A stretch of DNA of 32,524 nucleotides, from NCBI GenBank assembly GCA_903910745.1, contig CAIWAO010000101.1, positions 1 to 32,524 of the forward strand, given 5' to 3'. Under the pieces are notes generated by a model, which made no database searches, was not told the DNA's origin, and worked only from the letters and a program-made list of their open reading frames with translations. Positions 1 to 8,056 of this stretch are shown in pieces; the first letter of the stretch is position 1, and every line of letters begins with the position of its first letter. Both the position numbers and the translations under genes were made by a program. The DNA is from an uncultured Burkholderiales bacterium (GTDB lineage: Bacteria; Pseudomonadota; Gammaproteobacteria; Burkholderiales; Burkholderiaceae_C).

Positions 1-235
1 GCCATTCTTGTAGCCAAGGCAATCTAAAAAATATCCCGTTTTGAGATGAAGCAAAAGAGACTTTGCCAATGCGTAAGGCCTCAGAGCGCTCAAAAGTGGT
101 ACTGACTGGGTTGATAAAAATAAAGAGGGAAATTTGTAAAAAGAAATAGAGTTGAAGCGCTAAAAAACCAAGAAACAACAATGCAACATAACGGCGTATT
201 GAAGTAATAAATATTTTGAAAATTTGTTTACTCAT
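1..235 (-). CDS. mtgA: Monofunctional peptidoglycan glycosyltransferase, N-terminal part (cut by window edge)
   Basis: The frame opens at an ATG (235-233) and stays open for 78 codons to the window edge, so only the N-terminus is visible. It reads as a short basic head, one hydrophobic membrane segment at about residues 17-40 (rich in Leu/Phe/Ile), then the start of the periplasmic part with the sequence INPVSTTFER. That layout (basic head, single signal anchor, hydrophobic stretch, then NP-x-STxF) is typical of MtgA, which polymerises lipid II glycan strands at the inner membrane. The catalytic glycosyltransferase motifs lie outside the window. It follows the TonB-like gene on the same strand after a 98-bp gap. 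The family call rests on the N-terminus and the neighbourhood only. Confidence 0.66.
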   Translation of the reverse strand, partial: MSKQIFKIFITSIRRYVALLFLGFLALQLYFFLQISLFIFINPVSTTFERSEALRIGKVSFASSQNGIFFRLPWLQEW

Positions 236-333
236 AAAATTCAGGATCATTATTGCTCATGCAATTCATCTGCAGTCAATCCTTATCAAAACGTTAGCTC
301 ATGTTTCTTTTAGACTTATTCTTGTCACTTTGA

Positions 334-1224
334 TTATGGTGACATTGAATCAGGAGTCTGAAGTTGGGTGTTTAGGGTCCCATCCGAAGAGAATATAAAT
401 TTGGATACTAACGCAATTTGGTCTGCTTTTGATTTTAAAGTTGTATTAAATGCTGAAAATGGGCCTGCACTTAATACAATTGCCTGAGCTCTTTTATCTA
501 GCTCAACTCTCCCTGATCCCTGAATAATCTCGACCGACAATACCTGACCGAGTGAATTGACAGTAACCATCATGGTCAATGTTCCGTAAAGTTTACTACC
601 GGCTATGGCCGGGAAATTTTGAGTGCCGTGGCGTTCAATTTTTCTGCGCATTTCATCAAAATAAATTGCAAACACGCTCTCCTTGGTGGAAGGGGAGAAG
701 TATCTTTTATGAGGCCTTTGGTTGCTGATTTCAATCTTTGACTCAATCTCAGCTAACATCTCAAGCATGCGTCGTCTTTTGCTCTCTCGCTCGGGGTTGC
801 TCGGATCTGGTTGGGTTAGATTTAACTCAGCCATTTGAGCACGCACTTGGGCGAGTAATTTGTTTTGTTGGGCAGAGAGTGCTTTGAGTGAGACCTCTTC
901 TTGATTTAGATCCTCGGCGTCTTGAGCGTTGTTGGTGTGGGCTGCATTTGGGAGAGGCGAAGTCATGCGGCCTTTGAGTTCCTCACCCCCGCCCTCTAAA
1001 TTGCTTTGCGCCAGTGCATGAGCTTTTAAATTGGAGTCAGCTTTGAGGTGGATGTTGACCAAGATGAGTGGCAAATTGGTGTTTTGTATCAATCTATCAA
1101 ACTGTTCGGGTGCGTGAAATTTAATACTTAATACGGCAGCATGAAAAAACAATGAAGTAGCTAGCGCCCACTCAATAGGGCGAAGATTTTTAAGAAGAAC
1201 GATGAATTTATGCTGAGCTCTCAA
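334..1224 (-). CDS. TonB C-terminal-domain protein (energy-transducer-like)
   Basis: This 296-residue protein has a cytoplasmic head, one membrane segment near residues 18-35, a long polar Gln/Glu/Lys-rich middle (about 65-175) likely to span the periplasm, and a C-terminal TonB-like domain at about 185-280. That domain contains the pattern YGTLTMMVTVNSLGQVLSVEIIQ followed by a short helix and AGPFSAF, as in TonB/TolA-type C-terminal domains. It lacks the Pro-rich linker of classical TonB, and no exbB or exbD lies nearby, so an envelope-tethering role is as likely as siderophore uptake. The only usable start is a TTG, because an in-frame TAG lies two codons upstream and no ATG follows before the membrane segment. 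It begins 16 bp after the RNB gene stop, so the two are probably co-transcribed and translationally coupled. Confidence 0.75.
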   Translation of the reverse strand: MRAQHKFIVLLKNLRPIEWALATSLFFHAAVLSIKFHAPEQFDRLIQNTNLPLILVNIHLKADSNLKAHALAQSNLEGGGEELKGRMTSPLPNAAHTNNAQDAEDLNQEEVSLKALSAQQNKLLAQVRAQMAELNLTQPDPSNPERESKRRRMLEMLAEIESKIEISNQRPHKRYFSPSTKESVFAIYFDEMRRKIERHGTQNFPAIAGSKLYGTLTMMVTVNSLGQVLSVEIIQGSGRVELDKRAQAIVLSAGPFSAFNTTLKSKADQIALVSKFIFSSDGTLNTQLQTPDSMSP

Positions 1225-1240
1225 CGTCTATGCAAATTAG

Positions 1241-3502
1241 TTAAGCTTGGGGATCATGCGGTGAATTAATTGTAGGTGCTGAGCTAATCTTAAGCGGATC
1301 TTTACTTGCTTCATCACCAGATGGGTTGCCTTTTTGAGTATCAACAGAAGTTGTTTGATTATTATGTTCCAACACCGTCTCCATCTCCAACTCCGTCTCT
1401 AGATCGAGATCCAAACCGATTGGTTGAGGTATTTGTTGGGACTCGGAATCTTCAAAATCCTCTTCAAATTCCGGTATTTGAGTGCTTTCAAGAGTGGTGT
1501 TTGATGACGTCTGGCAAAGCTCAAGAAAATCTGCCTTAATGTCCAAGCTCATCAAGTCAACCCCAGACAAACGCACTCTAATTTGTGCACCTCTTTGTAA
1601 TTCTGGAGCGCCATTGATACTTAAAACCAAAGGCAATGTTTCTGCACGGGCAAGTGCAGGAGTGCCTGGATAAGTCTTAAAGACATTAACGGTGAGCTCA
1701 TGGATATTTTCTTGCTCAATATATTTAAGCGTCCAGTAGCGCTCCATACTTGATTGGTATGCGTTGTAAGCAGTGTATGTGGAGTCAAAGGCAGAGATAA
1801 TAGCCATGAGATCTGTTTCTTTTGGCTTGAAGGGGGCCACAAGAGCAGCAGTAGCCCCGTGTTCTGCACACGCACAAAGTTGCCATTGATTGACCAAGTC
1901 CGTGTACCGTCTAAGTGGTGAAGTACTCCAGGCATAACAAGATACCCCGATTCCTGCATGTGGAAGTGCTTTTGTACTCATACGTACTTTGATGCCTGGT
2001 GCCATGCTAGCTTGGCTTCGGTAAATCCCGGGCACGCCAAGGTCGGCCATCCATTGGCCCCAAGTACTATTGGCTAAAATCATGGCCTCCGCCACGATCA
2101 AATCAAGTGGTGCACCGCGGTGGCGAGGGTGAAGGCGAACATGCTCGTTGCCTTTGATGGGTGTATCGGCAGCTTTTTCAATCTGAAAATTAAAATCAGG
2201 TCGATTGAAGTTTTCTGGTTTACCGCGCACTATTTCCCGCTTAGCTTTTAAATGAAGAGCTAATTTAAAGAGGAAACTAAGCTCGGCTTTTGGCAGTTCA
2301 TTTGATAAGTCAAGAGTTGAGTCAGAATTTGAATCCAAATTTTGATTTTGTTTTGCTTCATTTTCCGGATTCAGCCAATCGGCAGTGACGATGTGATCGA
2401 GTTGATCATGTCTTAAATTTTTCTTTATGTCCACTCGCTCAATACGTGTGTAGGTCTCAGTGATCTCCAGGCTCTCGGCATTGAACAAGACGTACAAAGA
2501 GAGCGCCGGGCACGCTATTCCTTCTCTGAGTGTAAAGTGCTCAATAACTGATTTGGGGAGCATCGTAATCTTAGAGCCAGGCATATACACCGTGGATAAA
2601 CGTCCACGAGCAACTGTGTCTATAGCATCATTGGCTTTAATCCAAAGTGCAGGTGCTGCAATATGTACACCTACAGTAACAGTATCTGTCCCTAAACCTT
2701 GTACGGATAAGGCATCATCTATTTCAGTTGTATGCGAGTCATCAATTGAGTAAGCAACAGCACTAGACAAGGCAAGAGAGGCATAGATTTTTTCTAGCTG
2801 AGCCGGTGTGGGTTCAGGTAAATTATTTGCAAACTCAACACCCTTGGGAAACTGATCAAATAAGAACCGTTGCCAATGAAATTCGTACGCAGATGCAATT
2901 GCTCCGACTTTTGTCAACAAAGCCATTGCTGGCATCTGTGTTTGTTTGGCCGCTTGAACCACAGCCTTATAAGGGGAAGAATTCTTATCTGGCTTGAAAA
3001 GTATCTTATAAATATCGTCCGAAATAGGCTTAGGACAAGTACCCGCTGCAAGCTCAACTGCCCAGGCATCTAATTGCGCTAACAACTCCTTCTTTCGCTC
3101 AATAGCTATCAGCGCTTGTTGGATAATTTCAGCACTCGCCTTTTTGAATCTCCCTTTGCCCGCACGTCTGAAATAATGGGGTGCATCAAATAGAGTTTTA
3201 AGTATTGCAACTTGTTCACTGAGTGAGGGCGACGAACTGAAATACTCAACGCTTAGGTCGTGGAATCCAAATTCTTCAACGGGGGCAAATTCCCAAGCAA
3301 TTTGAATGTCTATTTCTGATTCAACCTTTTCTGCGCTAGCCAGAAGCTCCTCTGGACGGGGAGCCTCAAACTTTAACAAAATAGCTGCATCTTTGACCTT
3401 GATGCGCTTACCGCTTTCAAGTTCAATTTGTGCTGATGCCTGAGCCTGAGACAAAATGCGCCCAGTGCCTAGTTTTCCGGAGTCTTCGAATAATGCGTAC
3501 AT
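1241..3502 (-). CDS. RNase II/RNase R (RNB) family exoribonuclease
   Basis: This 753-residue protein carries an RNB catalytic domain at about residues 245-545. The metal-binding signature SIDDSHTTEIDDALSV at 252-267 supplies the conserved Asp residues for Mg-dependent 3'-to-5' RNA hydrolysis, and the late motif SPLRRYTDLVNQWQ at 528-541 is typical of the family. The N-terminal 240 residues resemble no clear cold-shock fold by eye, and I see no evident S1 domain. The C-terminus is a Glu/Asp/Gln-rich tail from about 670 on. It therefore differs from E. coli RNase R (CSD-RNB-S1-basic tail) and matches a shorter RNB-type protein common in betaproteobacteria. The ATG at 3502 has a good Shine-Dalgarno (GGGAGA) about 9 bases upstream. 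It heads a minus-strand operon with the TonB-like gene. Confidence 0.88.
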   Translation of the reverse strand: MYALFEDSGKLGTGRILSQAQASAQIELESGKRIKVKDAAILLKFEAPRPEELLASAEKVESEIDIQIAWEFAPVEEFGFHDLSVEYFSSSPSLSEQVAILKTLFDAPHYFRRAGKGRFKKASAEIIQQALIAIERKKELLAQLDAWAVELAAGTCPKPISDDIYKILFKPDKNSSPYKAVVQAAKQTQMPAMALLTKVGAIASAYEFHWQRFLFDQFPKGVEFANNLPEPTPAQLEKIYASLALSSAVAYSIDDSHTTEIDDALSVQGLGTDTVTVGVHIAAPALWIKANDAIDTVARGRLSTVYMPGSKITMLPKSVIEHFTLREGIACPALSLYVLFNAESLEITETYTRIERVDIKKNLRHDQLDHIVTADWLNPENEAKQNQNLDSNSDSTLDLSNELPKAELSFLFKLALHLKAKREIVRGKPENFNRPDFNFQIEKAADTPIKGNEHVRLHPRHRGAPLDLIVAEAMILANSTWGQWMADLGVPGIYRSQASMAPGIKVRMSTKALPHAGIGVSCYAWSTSPLRRYTDLVNQWQLCACAEHGATAALVAPFKPKETDLMAIISAFDSTYTAYNAYQSSMERYWTLKYIEQENIHELTVNVFKTYPGTPALARAETLPLVLSINGAPELQRGAQIRVRLSGVDLMSLDIKADFLELCQTSSNTTLESTQIPEFEEDFEDSESQQIPQPIGLDLDLETELEMETVLEHNNQTTSVDTQKGNPSGDEASKDPLKISSAPTINSPHDPQA

Positions 3503-3565
3503 GGGTAGATTCTCCCATGGATAGAAAATGTAATTTTGCCTCTGAGCAAAATCATTGAATTTTTT

Positions 3566-4183
3566 TTAAAAATCTAATATTTTTAAAAATCTCAATGCAT
3601 AAGGTGCGTGCTTATCAAAATCTGACATTGCGTGATCAGAGCCCTCTACCACGTAGTGTTCTGAGTTAGGATGAGCCTTTATCATTTCATTCCAGTCAAG
3701 CACTTCGTCCCCAGTGCATGCCATGACCAGTTGTTGCTCTTTGAGTGCTTTTAGTTCATCGAACTTCAATTTCCCATCAAACGCATTAGGGTATAAGGAC
3801 AATAATTCATCTAGATATTCTTTTTTGAAGAAAAAAGACTCCTCTGGGGACTGCCAGTTCGTTTGCTCTCCAATATGCTTTTCAAGGTCCCTAGCCGGGT
3901 AGCTTGCTGGATTGATCAGAACGCTTCTAAATCCTTTGATCCTCGCTAACCAGTTAGCGTAAAAACCGCCCAACGAGGAGCCAATTACAGCGCTTGTTTG
4001 TGCGGGCCAGTATTTGGTGATGTCCAAAATCAGTTCACTTGCACCCTTAGGAGAGGGGGGTAGTTGGGGACAAGACCACTGAACTTTAGGAAAATCTCTT
4101 TGAATGAGTCCAGCAAGATACTGCGCTTTAAATGACTTCGGCGAAGAACGAAATCCATGCAAATACAAAAGGTGTGTGATCAT
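3566..4183 (-). CDS. yqiA: YqiA-like alpha/beta-hydrolase esterase (UPF0227)
   Basis: This 205-residue cytosolic alpha/beta-hydrolase opens with the YLHGFRSSPKSFKA oxyanion-hole region (residues 7-20) typical of the YqiA group. The nucleophile elbow is GSSLGG with Ser70. Asp159 or Asp163 is the likely acid, and His184 in GSDHAMSDF completes the triad. Length and motif order fit E. coli YqiA, an esterase with preference for short acyl esters whose physiological substrate is unknown. It lies 63 bp upstream of the RNB gene on the same strand and is transcribed away from rodA. The 94-bp interval to rodA must hold both promoters. Confidence 0.85.
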   Translation of the reverse strand: MITHLLYLHGFRSSPKSFKAQYLAGLIQRDFPKVQWSCPQLPPSPKGASELILDITKYWPAQTSAVIGSSLGGFYANWLARIKGFRSVLINPASYPARDLEKHIGEQTNWQSPEESFFFKKEYLDELLSLYPNAFDGKLKFDELKALKEQQLVMACTGDEVLDWNEMIKAHPNSEHYVVEGSDHAMSDFDKHAPYALRFLKILDF

Positions 4184-4217
4184 AAGGTGTATTATTTAAT
4201 CCATAGTCCTATTTGGG

Positions 4218-4246
4218 TTGAGTGTAGGCTTTAAAAATATCATATT
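4218..4246 (+). promoter_or_regulatory. Candidate sigma-70 promoter of rodA
   Basis: TTGAGT (4218-4223) and CATATT (4241-4246) are separated by exactly 17 bases, each matching the -35 and -10 consensus at four of six positions. The predicted start lies about 25 bases before the rodA ATG, in the short divergent interval with yqiA. This rests on sequence match alone. Confidence 0.38.
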
Positions 4247-4277
4247 TAGCAAACATCCTGGGTGATAATGAGCACCT

Positions 4278-5432
4278 ATGCAGACCCAGTTCAATAGACC
4301 TAATTTTTATTACAGAGTGTCTCCCTTATTAAAGGGCTTTGATGGCCCTTTGGCGTTAGCAGTTTTCATGCTCGCTTGTGCAGGGCTAATTACGATTTAC
4401 TCTTCTGGGTACGGGGACGGACAAAGATTTTGGGACCATCTCAGAAACATGGTGCTTGCCACAGTTATTATGTTTTGTGTAGCGCAAATACCACCCCAAC
4501 GGTTGATGACTTTTGCGATGCCTCTTTATACAGTTGGACTTGCACTGCTGGTTGCGGTGGCACTTTTTGGTCTTACAAAAAAAGGAGCTCAGCGTTGGTT
4601 AAATATTGGCATTGTCATTCAGCCCAGTGAGATTTTAAAAATAGCGATGCCACTTGCACTTTCTTGGTGGTTCCAAAAAAGAGAGGGACAACTCAGGCCG
4701 CTTGATTTCCTTGTTGCCGGTGTACTGCTTTTAGTACCCGTGGCTCTCATTATTCGCCAACCTGACCTAGGCACTGCTATTTTGGTTTTGTCGGCTGGTT
4801 TATTTGTCATCTTCTTTGCTGGACTTAGTTGGTGGCTCATTGTTCCGCCCGTACTCATTGGTCTGGTCTGTGTATCTTTACTCGTGGTATTTGAACCTAC
4901 ACTTTGTGCAGACGGCTTTCGTTGGCCTTTATTACACGACTATCAGCAGCAAAGAATATGTACCTTGCTAGATCCTGGGCGAGACCCCCTAGGCAAAGGA
5001 TTTCACATTATCCAAGGCATGATTGCAATTGGCTCAGGCGGTTTTTGGGGTAAAGGTTTTGGACAAGGCACGCAGGCTCATCTTGATTTCATACCTGAGA
5101 GCACAACAGATTTTGTTTTTGCTGCCTACTCAGAAGAGTTTGGATTGTTTGGTAATTTGCTGTTGATCGGTGGATTTATCTTTCTCGTTCTTCGTGGCTT
5201 GACGATTGCACAGCAAGGTCCTACCTTATTTGCCCGCCTACTTGCAGGAAGCATCACGCTGATATTTTTCACCTATGCCTTTGTCAATATGGGCATGGTC
5301 AGTGGTCTTTTGCCAGTTGTTGGTGTACCACTTCCTTTCATTAGCTACGGAGGTACTGCCATGGTGACATTAGGATTTGGTATCGGTATTTTGATGTCAG
5401 TTGCAAAAGCAAAACAATTGGTGCAATCTTGA
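4278..5432 (+). CDS. rodA: Rod-shape peptidoglycan polymerase RodA (SEDS family)
   Basis: RodA polymerises lipid II into glycan strands during cell elongation, working in the inner membrane with PBP2 (MrdA). The 384-residue protein has about ten hydrophobic segments. It carries the SEDS signatures KKGAQRWLNIG with QPSEILKIA (residues 101-123), RQPDLGTA (160-167), and GKGFGQGTQAHLDFIPESTTDF (258-279). Asp278 corresponds to the essential catalytic Asp of the family (Asp262 in E. coli). The C-terminal GVPLPFISYGGTAM is also diagnostic. Length is normal. The partner gene mrdA, usually immediately upstream in Burkholderiales, is not here: the upstream neighbour is divergent yqiA. The 3' end runs almost directly into the following dehydrogenase gene. 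Confidence 0.95.
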   Translation: MQTQFNRPNFYYRVSPLLKGFDGPLALAVFMLACAGLITIYSSGYGDGQRFWDHLRNMVLATVIMFCVAQIPPQRLMTFAMPLYTVGLALLVAVALFGLTKKGAQRWLNIGIVIQPSEILKIAMPLALSWWFQKREGQLRPLDFLVAGVLLLVPVALIIRQPDLGTAILVLSAGLFVIFFAGLSWWLIVPPVLIGLVCVSLLVVFEPTLCADGFRWPLLHDYQQQRICTLLDPGRDPLGKGFHIIQGMIAIGSGGFWGKGFGQGTQAHLDFIPESTTDFVFAAYSEEFGLFGNLLLIGGFIFLVLRGLTIAQQGPTLFARLLAGSITLIFFTYAFVNMGMVSGLLPVVGVPLPFISYGGTAMVTLGFGIGILMSVAKAKQLVQS

Positions 5433-5452
5433 GCACAGTTCAATCACCTCGC

Positions 5453-6373
5453 ATGCCCAGTGTCGCAGTTATTGGGGTAGGAAATATGGGGGGAGGAATT
5501 GCGAAAAATCTGCTCTCAAAAAATTACACTGTTTATGTTGGCGATATAGATCACCAGAAAACTCAAGCTCTCGTTCAATTGGGTGCTAAATCCTTAAATA
5601 GTTATTCTCAATTACCGAACGAAATAAATGTGATCATTATTTGTGTTGTGACCGCAACCCAGGTAGAAGATGTTTTGAAGGGTTCAGATCATCCTGAAAT
5701 AAATCAATCAGGACTAGGGTTACTGAGTCAACTAAATCAAAGGCATACCGTTATTTTGTGCCCAACGATCGGTCCAACAGATGTCAAACGTTTTGCTAGT
5801 CAAATCCAGGCAAGGGGAGCAAGTGTTATAGATGCACCCATGTCTGGCGGTCCTGTAAGGGCGCAAATTGGAAAGATGAGCCTGATGGTCGCATGCACTG
5901 AGGAGGTGCTTAAAGCCAATGATCATTTACTCCATACTATGGCAGACCCAGTCTTTTATATAAGTAACAGGGTTGGCGACGGAGCAACCACCAAGCTGAT
6001 CAACAACTTGCTTGCCGGTGTTCATTTGGTAGCAAGTGCAGAGGCGATGGTTTTAGCAGAAAAGATGGGCCTTGATTTACAAAAGACCCTAGACGTTATC
6101 GAGTCCTCGAGTGGGCAAAGTTGGATCGGCTCTGAACGCATGAGGCGCGCGATCCTTGCAGACCCTCTTCAACTAGAACCTCTCGCACACATGACACTAT
6201 TGACCAAAGACACAGGCTTAGCTTTGCAAATGGGTGCTGAGGTCGGCTATAACGGTCCGCTCGGCGCTAAAACGGTGGAAACTTTCAACCAAGCTTGCGC
6301 GGCTGGACTGTCTGGGCGTGATGACGCGGCTATGCTGACTTTTTTACGCAATAATTCTAGACAATCTAATTAA
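5453..6373 (+). CDS. NAD(P)-dependent beta-hydroxyacid dehydrogenase (3-hydroxyisobutyrate dehydrogenase family)
   Basis: This 306-residue protein of the 6-phosphogluconate/3-hydroxyisobutyrate dehydrogenase superfamily opens with a Rossmann motif, VIGVGNMGGG (residues 6-15). It has the substrate-binding signature DAPMSGG (127-133) and the catalytic Lys181 in TTKLINNLLAG. Its exact substrate (hydroxyisobutyrate, tartronate semialdehyde, L-threonate and others) cannot be told from these motifs. The ATG at 5453 places the Rossmann strand directly at the N-terminus, as in homologues. An in-frame TTG at 5429 would overlap the rodA stop and add eight residues (M-STVQSPR before the chosen Met), so translational coupling from that start remains possible. 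Neither has a strong Shine-Dalgarno. It is probably co-transcribed with rodA, though no functional link is obvious. Confidence 0.86.
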   Translation: MPSVAVIGVGNMGGGIAKNLLSKNYTVYVGDIDHQKTQALVQLGAKSLNSYSQLPNEINVIIICVVTATQVEDVLKGSDHPEINQSGLGLLSQLNQRHTVILCPTIGPTDVKRFASQIQARGASVIDAPMSGGPVRAQIGKMSLMVACTEEVLKANDHLLHTMADPVFYISNRVGDGATTKLINNLLAGVHLVASAEAMVLAEKMGLDLQKTLDVIESSSGQSWIGSERMRRAILADPLQLEPLAHMTLLTKDTGLALQMGAEVGYNGPLGAKTVETFNQACAAGLSGRDDAAMLTFLRNNSRQSN

Positions 6374-6380
6374 ATGGCCC

Positions 6381-6416
6381 TGTAAAAGTCTTTGTAAAAG
6401 TCCTTGCAAAAGTACT
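6381..6416. repeat. Three tandem 12-bp direct repeats upstream of tldD
   Basis: The units are TGTAAAAGTCTT (6381-6392), TGTAAAAGTCCT (6393-6404) and TGCAAAAGTACT (6405-6416), head to tail with no gap. They start 8 bp after the dehydrogenase stop and lie about 80 bp before the tldD start. No hairpin with a T-tract accompanies them. They could be slippage products or a protein-binding array. Confidence 0.8.
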
Positions 6417-6496
6417 AACGCAACTTAGTTATCGACCGAAAAGGGTCAATTTTCTGCCCAGCTAATTGTCAATTTGTATGCTATTACAATGGTCCT

Positions 6497-7957
6497 ATGA
6501 TATCAAGAGAACCCACCCTAGAACGCCTATCCATAGCTCGTCGCTTATTGCTTGACCCATACGGCTTAGATGAATCGCATTTAAGTCAAGCACTTGCCCA
6601 AATCAGAGCGCACCAAGTAGATGACGCAGATTTGTATTTCCAGTACACCCGCTCAGAGGGCTGGAGCTTAGAGGAGGGTATCGTCAAAACGGGCTCCTTC
6701 AGTATCGATCAAGGCGTTGGTGTTAGGGCAGTCAGTGGTGAGAAAACCGCTTTTGCCTACTCAGATGACATCTCAATGAGTGCTTTATTGGACGCGGCAA
6801 ATACGGTCAGAACAATTGCACAGGCTGGTCAAGACAAATCAGTTCAAATCCCTAAAAATACGGTTCCTGCAACACGAAGTTTGTATTTAGAGCATGACCC
6901 AATTGCTAGCTTGGGAAGCGCTGAGAAAGTGACACTACTTGAGAAAATCGAGAAAATGGCACGCGCCAAAGACCCTCGAGTCGTTCAAGTTATGGCCGGT
7001 TTGGCCAGTGAATACGATGTAGTTCTTATTGCTCGTGCAGATGGTTTGCTCGCAGCCGATGTTCGTCCTCTTGTTCGCTTAAGCCTCACCGTGATTGCAG
7101 AACAAGGCTCCAGACGTGAGGTCGGCTCATCCGGTGGAGGGGGAAGGTTTGGACTCGCTTATTTTGACCAAGCACTTTTAGAGCAGTATGTAGATGAGGC
7201 CGTTCAAGCAGCTCTTACAAATTTGGAGGCTCAAGCGGCACCTGCGGGTGAGATGACTGTTGTCTTGGGTTCTGGTTGGCCAGGTATTTTGTTGCACGAG
7301 GCAATTGGTCACGGACTGGAGGGAGACTTTAACCGCAAAGGATCAAGTGCTTTTGCTGGGCGAATTGGTCAAAGAGTCGCTGCTAAGGGCGTGACCGTCC
7401 TAGATGACGGTACTTTGTCTGATAGAAGAGGCTCTTTAAATGTTGACGACGAAGGTAATACAACTCAAAGTAACGTTTTGATTGAGGACGGAATATTAAA
7501 AGGTTACATCCAAGACACTATGAACGCAAGGTTGATGGGCGTCTCTCCTACGGGTAACGGCAGGCGTGAGAGCTACGCACACGTACCCATGCCGCGGATG
7601 ACCAATACTTACATGCTCTCAGGTGAGCAAACACCAGAAGAGATTATTGCTAGCGTTAAAAAGGGCGTCTATGCTAGTAATTTTGGTGGCGGACAAGTAG
7701 ACATTACTTCTGGTAAGTTTGTCTTCTCCGCAAGTCAAGCTTGGTGGGTGGAAAATGGAAAGTTAATGTACCCAATCAAAGGTGCCACTTTGGTTGGCAA
7801 CGGGCCTGACGCTCTCACTCGCGTGAGTATGATTGGCAATGACATGGCCTTGGACAGCGGAGTCGGCACCTGCGGCAAAGAAGGCCAAAGCGTTCCTGTA
7901 GGTGTTGGACAGCCCACGCTCAGGATTGATGGATTGACGGTTGGTGGAACAGCCTAA
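6497..7957 (+). CDS. tldD: Metalloprotease TldD
   Basis: TldD pairs with TldE (PmbA) to form a zinc protease that trims unfolded peptides such as microcin precursors and the CcdA antitoxin in E. coli. The 486-residue protein has the diagnostic HEAIGHGLEGD stretch at 267-277, a HExxxH zinc motif with His267, Glu268 and His272. It also has the conserved C-terminal part with NFGGGQVDITSGKFVF and the GTCGKEGQ loop. Length is normal for TldD (about 480). No tldE/pmbA lies in the window, which is usual since the two are often unlinked. Its 3' end is 30 bp before the aromatic leader peptide of aroG, so transcription entering from tldD would also meet that attenuator. Confidence 0.95.
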   Translation: MISREPTLERLSIARRLLLDPYGLDESHLSQALAQIRAHQVDDADLYFQYTRSEGWSLEEGIVKTGSFSIDQGVGVRAVSGEKTAFAYSDDISMSALLDAANTVRTIAQAGQDKSVQIPKNTVPATRSLYLEHDPIASLGSAEKVTLLEKIEKMARAKDPRVVQVMAGLASEYDVVLIARADGLLAADVRPLVRLSLTVIAEQGSRREVGSSGGGGRFGLAYFDQALLEQYVDEAVQAALTNLEAQAAPAGEMTVVLGSGWPGILLHEAIGHGLEGDFNRKGSSAFAGRIGQRVAAKGVTVLDDGTLSDRRGSLNVDDEGNTTQSNVLIEDGILKGYIQDTMNARLMGVSPTGNGRRESYAHVPMPRMTNTYMLSGEQTPEEIIASVKKGVYASNFGGGQVDITSGKFVFSASQAWWVENGKLMYPIKGATLVGNGPDALTRVSMIGNDMALDSGVGTCGKEGQSVPVGVGQPTLRIDGLTVGGTA

Positions 7958-7987
7958 TTCATTAAAAAATGTGGTAAAGTTTGAATT

Positions 7988-8056
7988 ATGAAAGTTTCAA
8001 AGTTCTTTTTTAGCTATTTTTATTTCTCACGCCGCTTTGGCGGTCGAGAGGCTTAA
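7988..8056 (+). CDS. Phe/Tyr-rich leader peptide of the aroG attenuator
   Basis: A 22-codon frame (ATG 7988, TAA 8054-8056) encodes six Phe (residues 6, 7, 8, 11, 13, 17) and two Tyr (10, 12). Seven of the eight aromatic residues fall within residues 6-13, where the sequence is FFFSYFYF. This composition is far from chance and mirrors the pheL leader of enterobacteria. The stop falls just after segment 2 of the RNA switch, and the Phe/Tyr run (8003-8026) lies just ahead of it, as leader-peptide attenuation requires. No strong Shine-Dalgarno precedes the ATG; GGTAAAG at 7973-7979 is the best candidate. The product is presumably a short-lived peptide with no other role. Confidence 0.85.
   Translation: MKVSKFFFSYFYFSRRFGGREA

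Noticed and set aside
1621-1959. 112-codon minus-strand frame overlapping the RNB gene in another phase
   Set aside because: Out-of-frame shadow of the RNB catalytic domain C-terminal part; no independent evidence.
7934-7980. Promoter for the aroG leader (TTGACG at 7934, or extended -10 TGGTAAAGT at 7972)
   Set aside because: TTGACG has no good -10 at 16-18 bases, and the extended -10 would start transcription at the leader ATG; neither is convincing, so the promoter is left unassigned.
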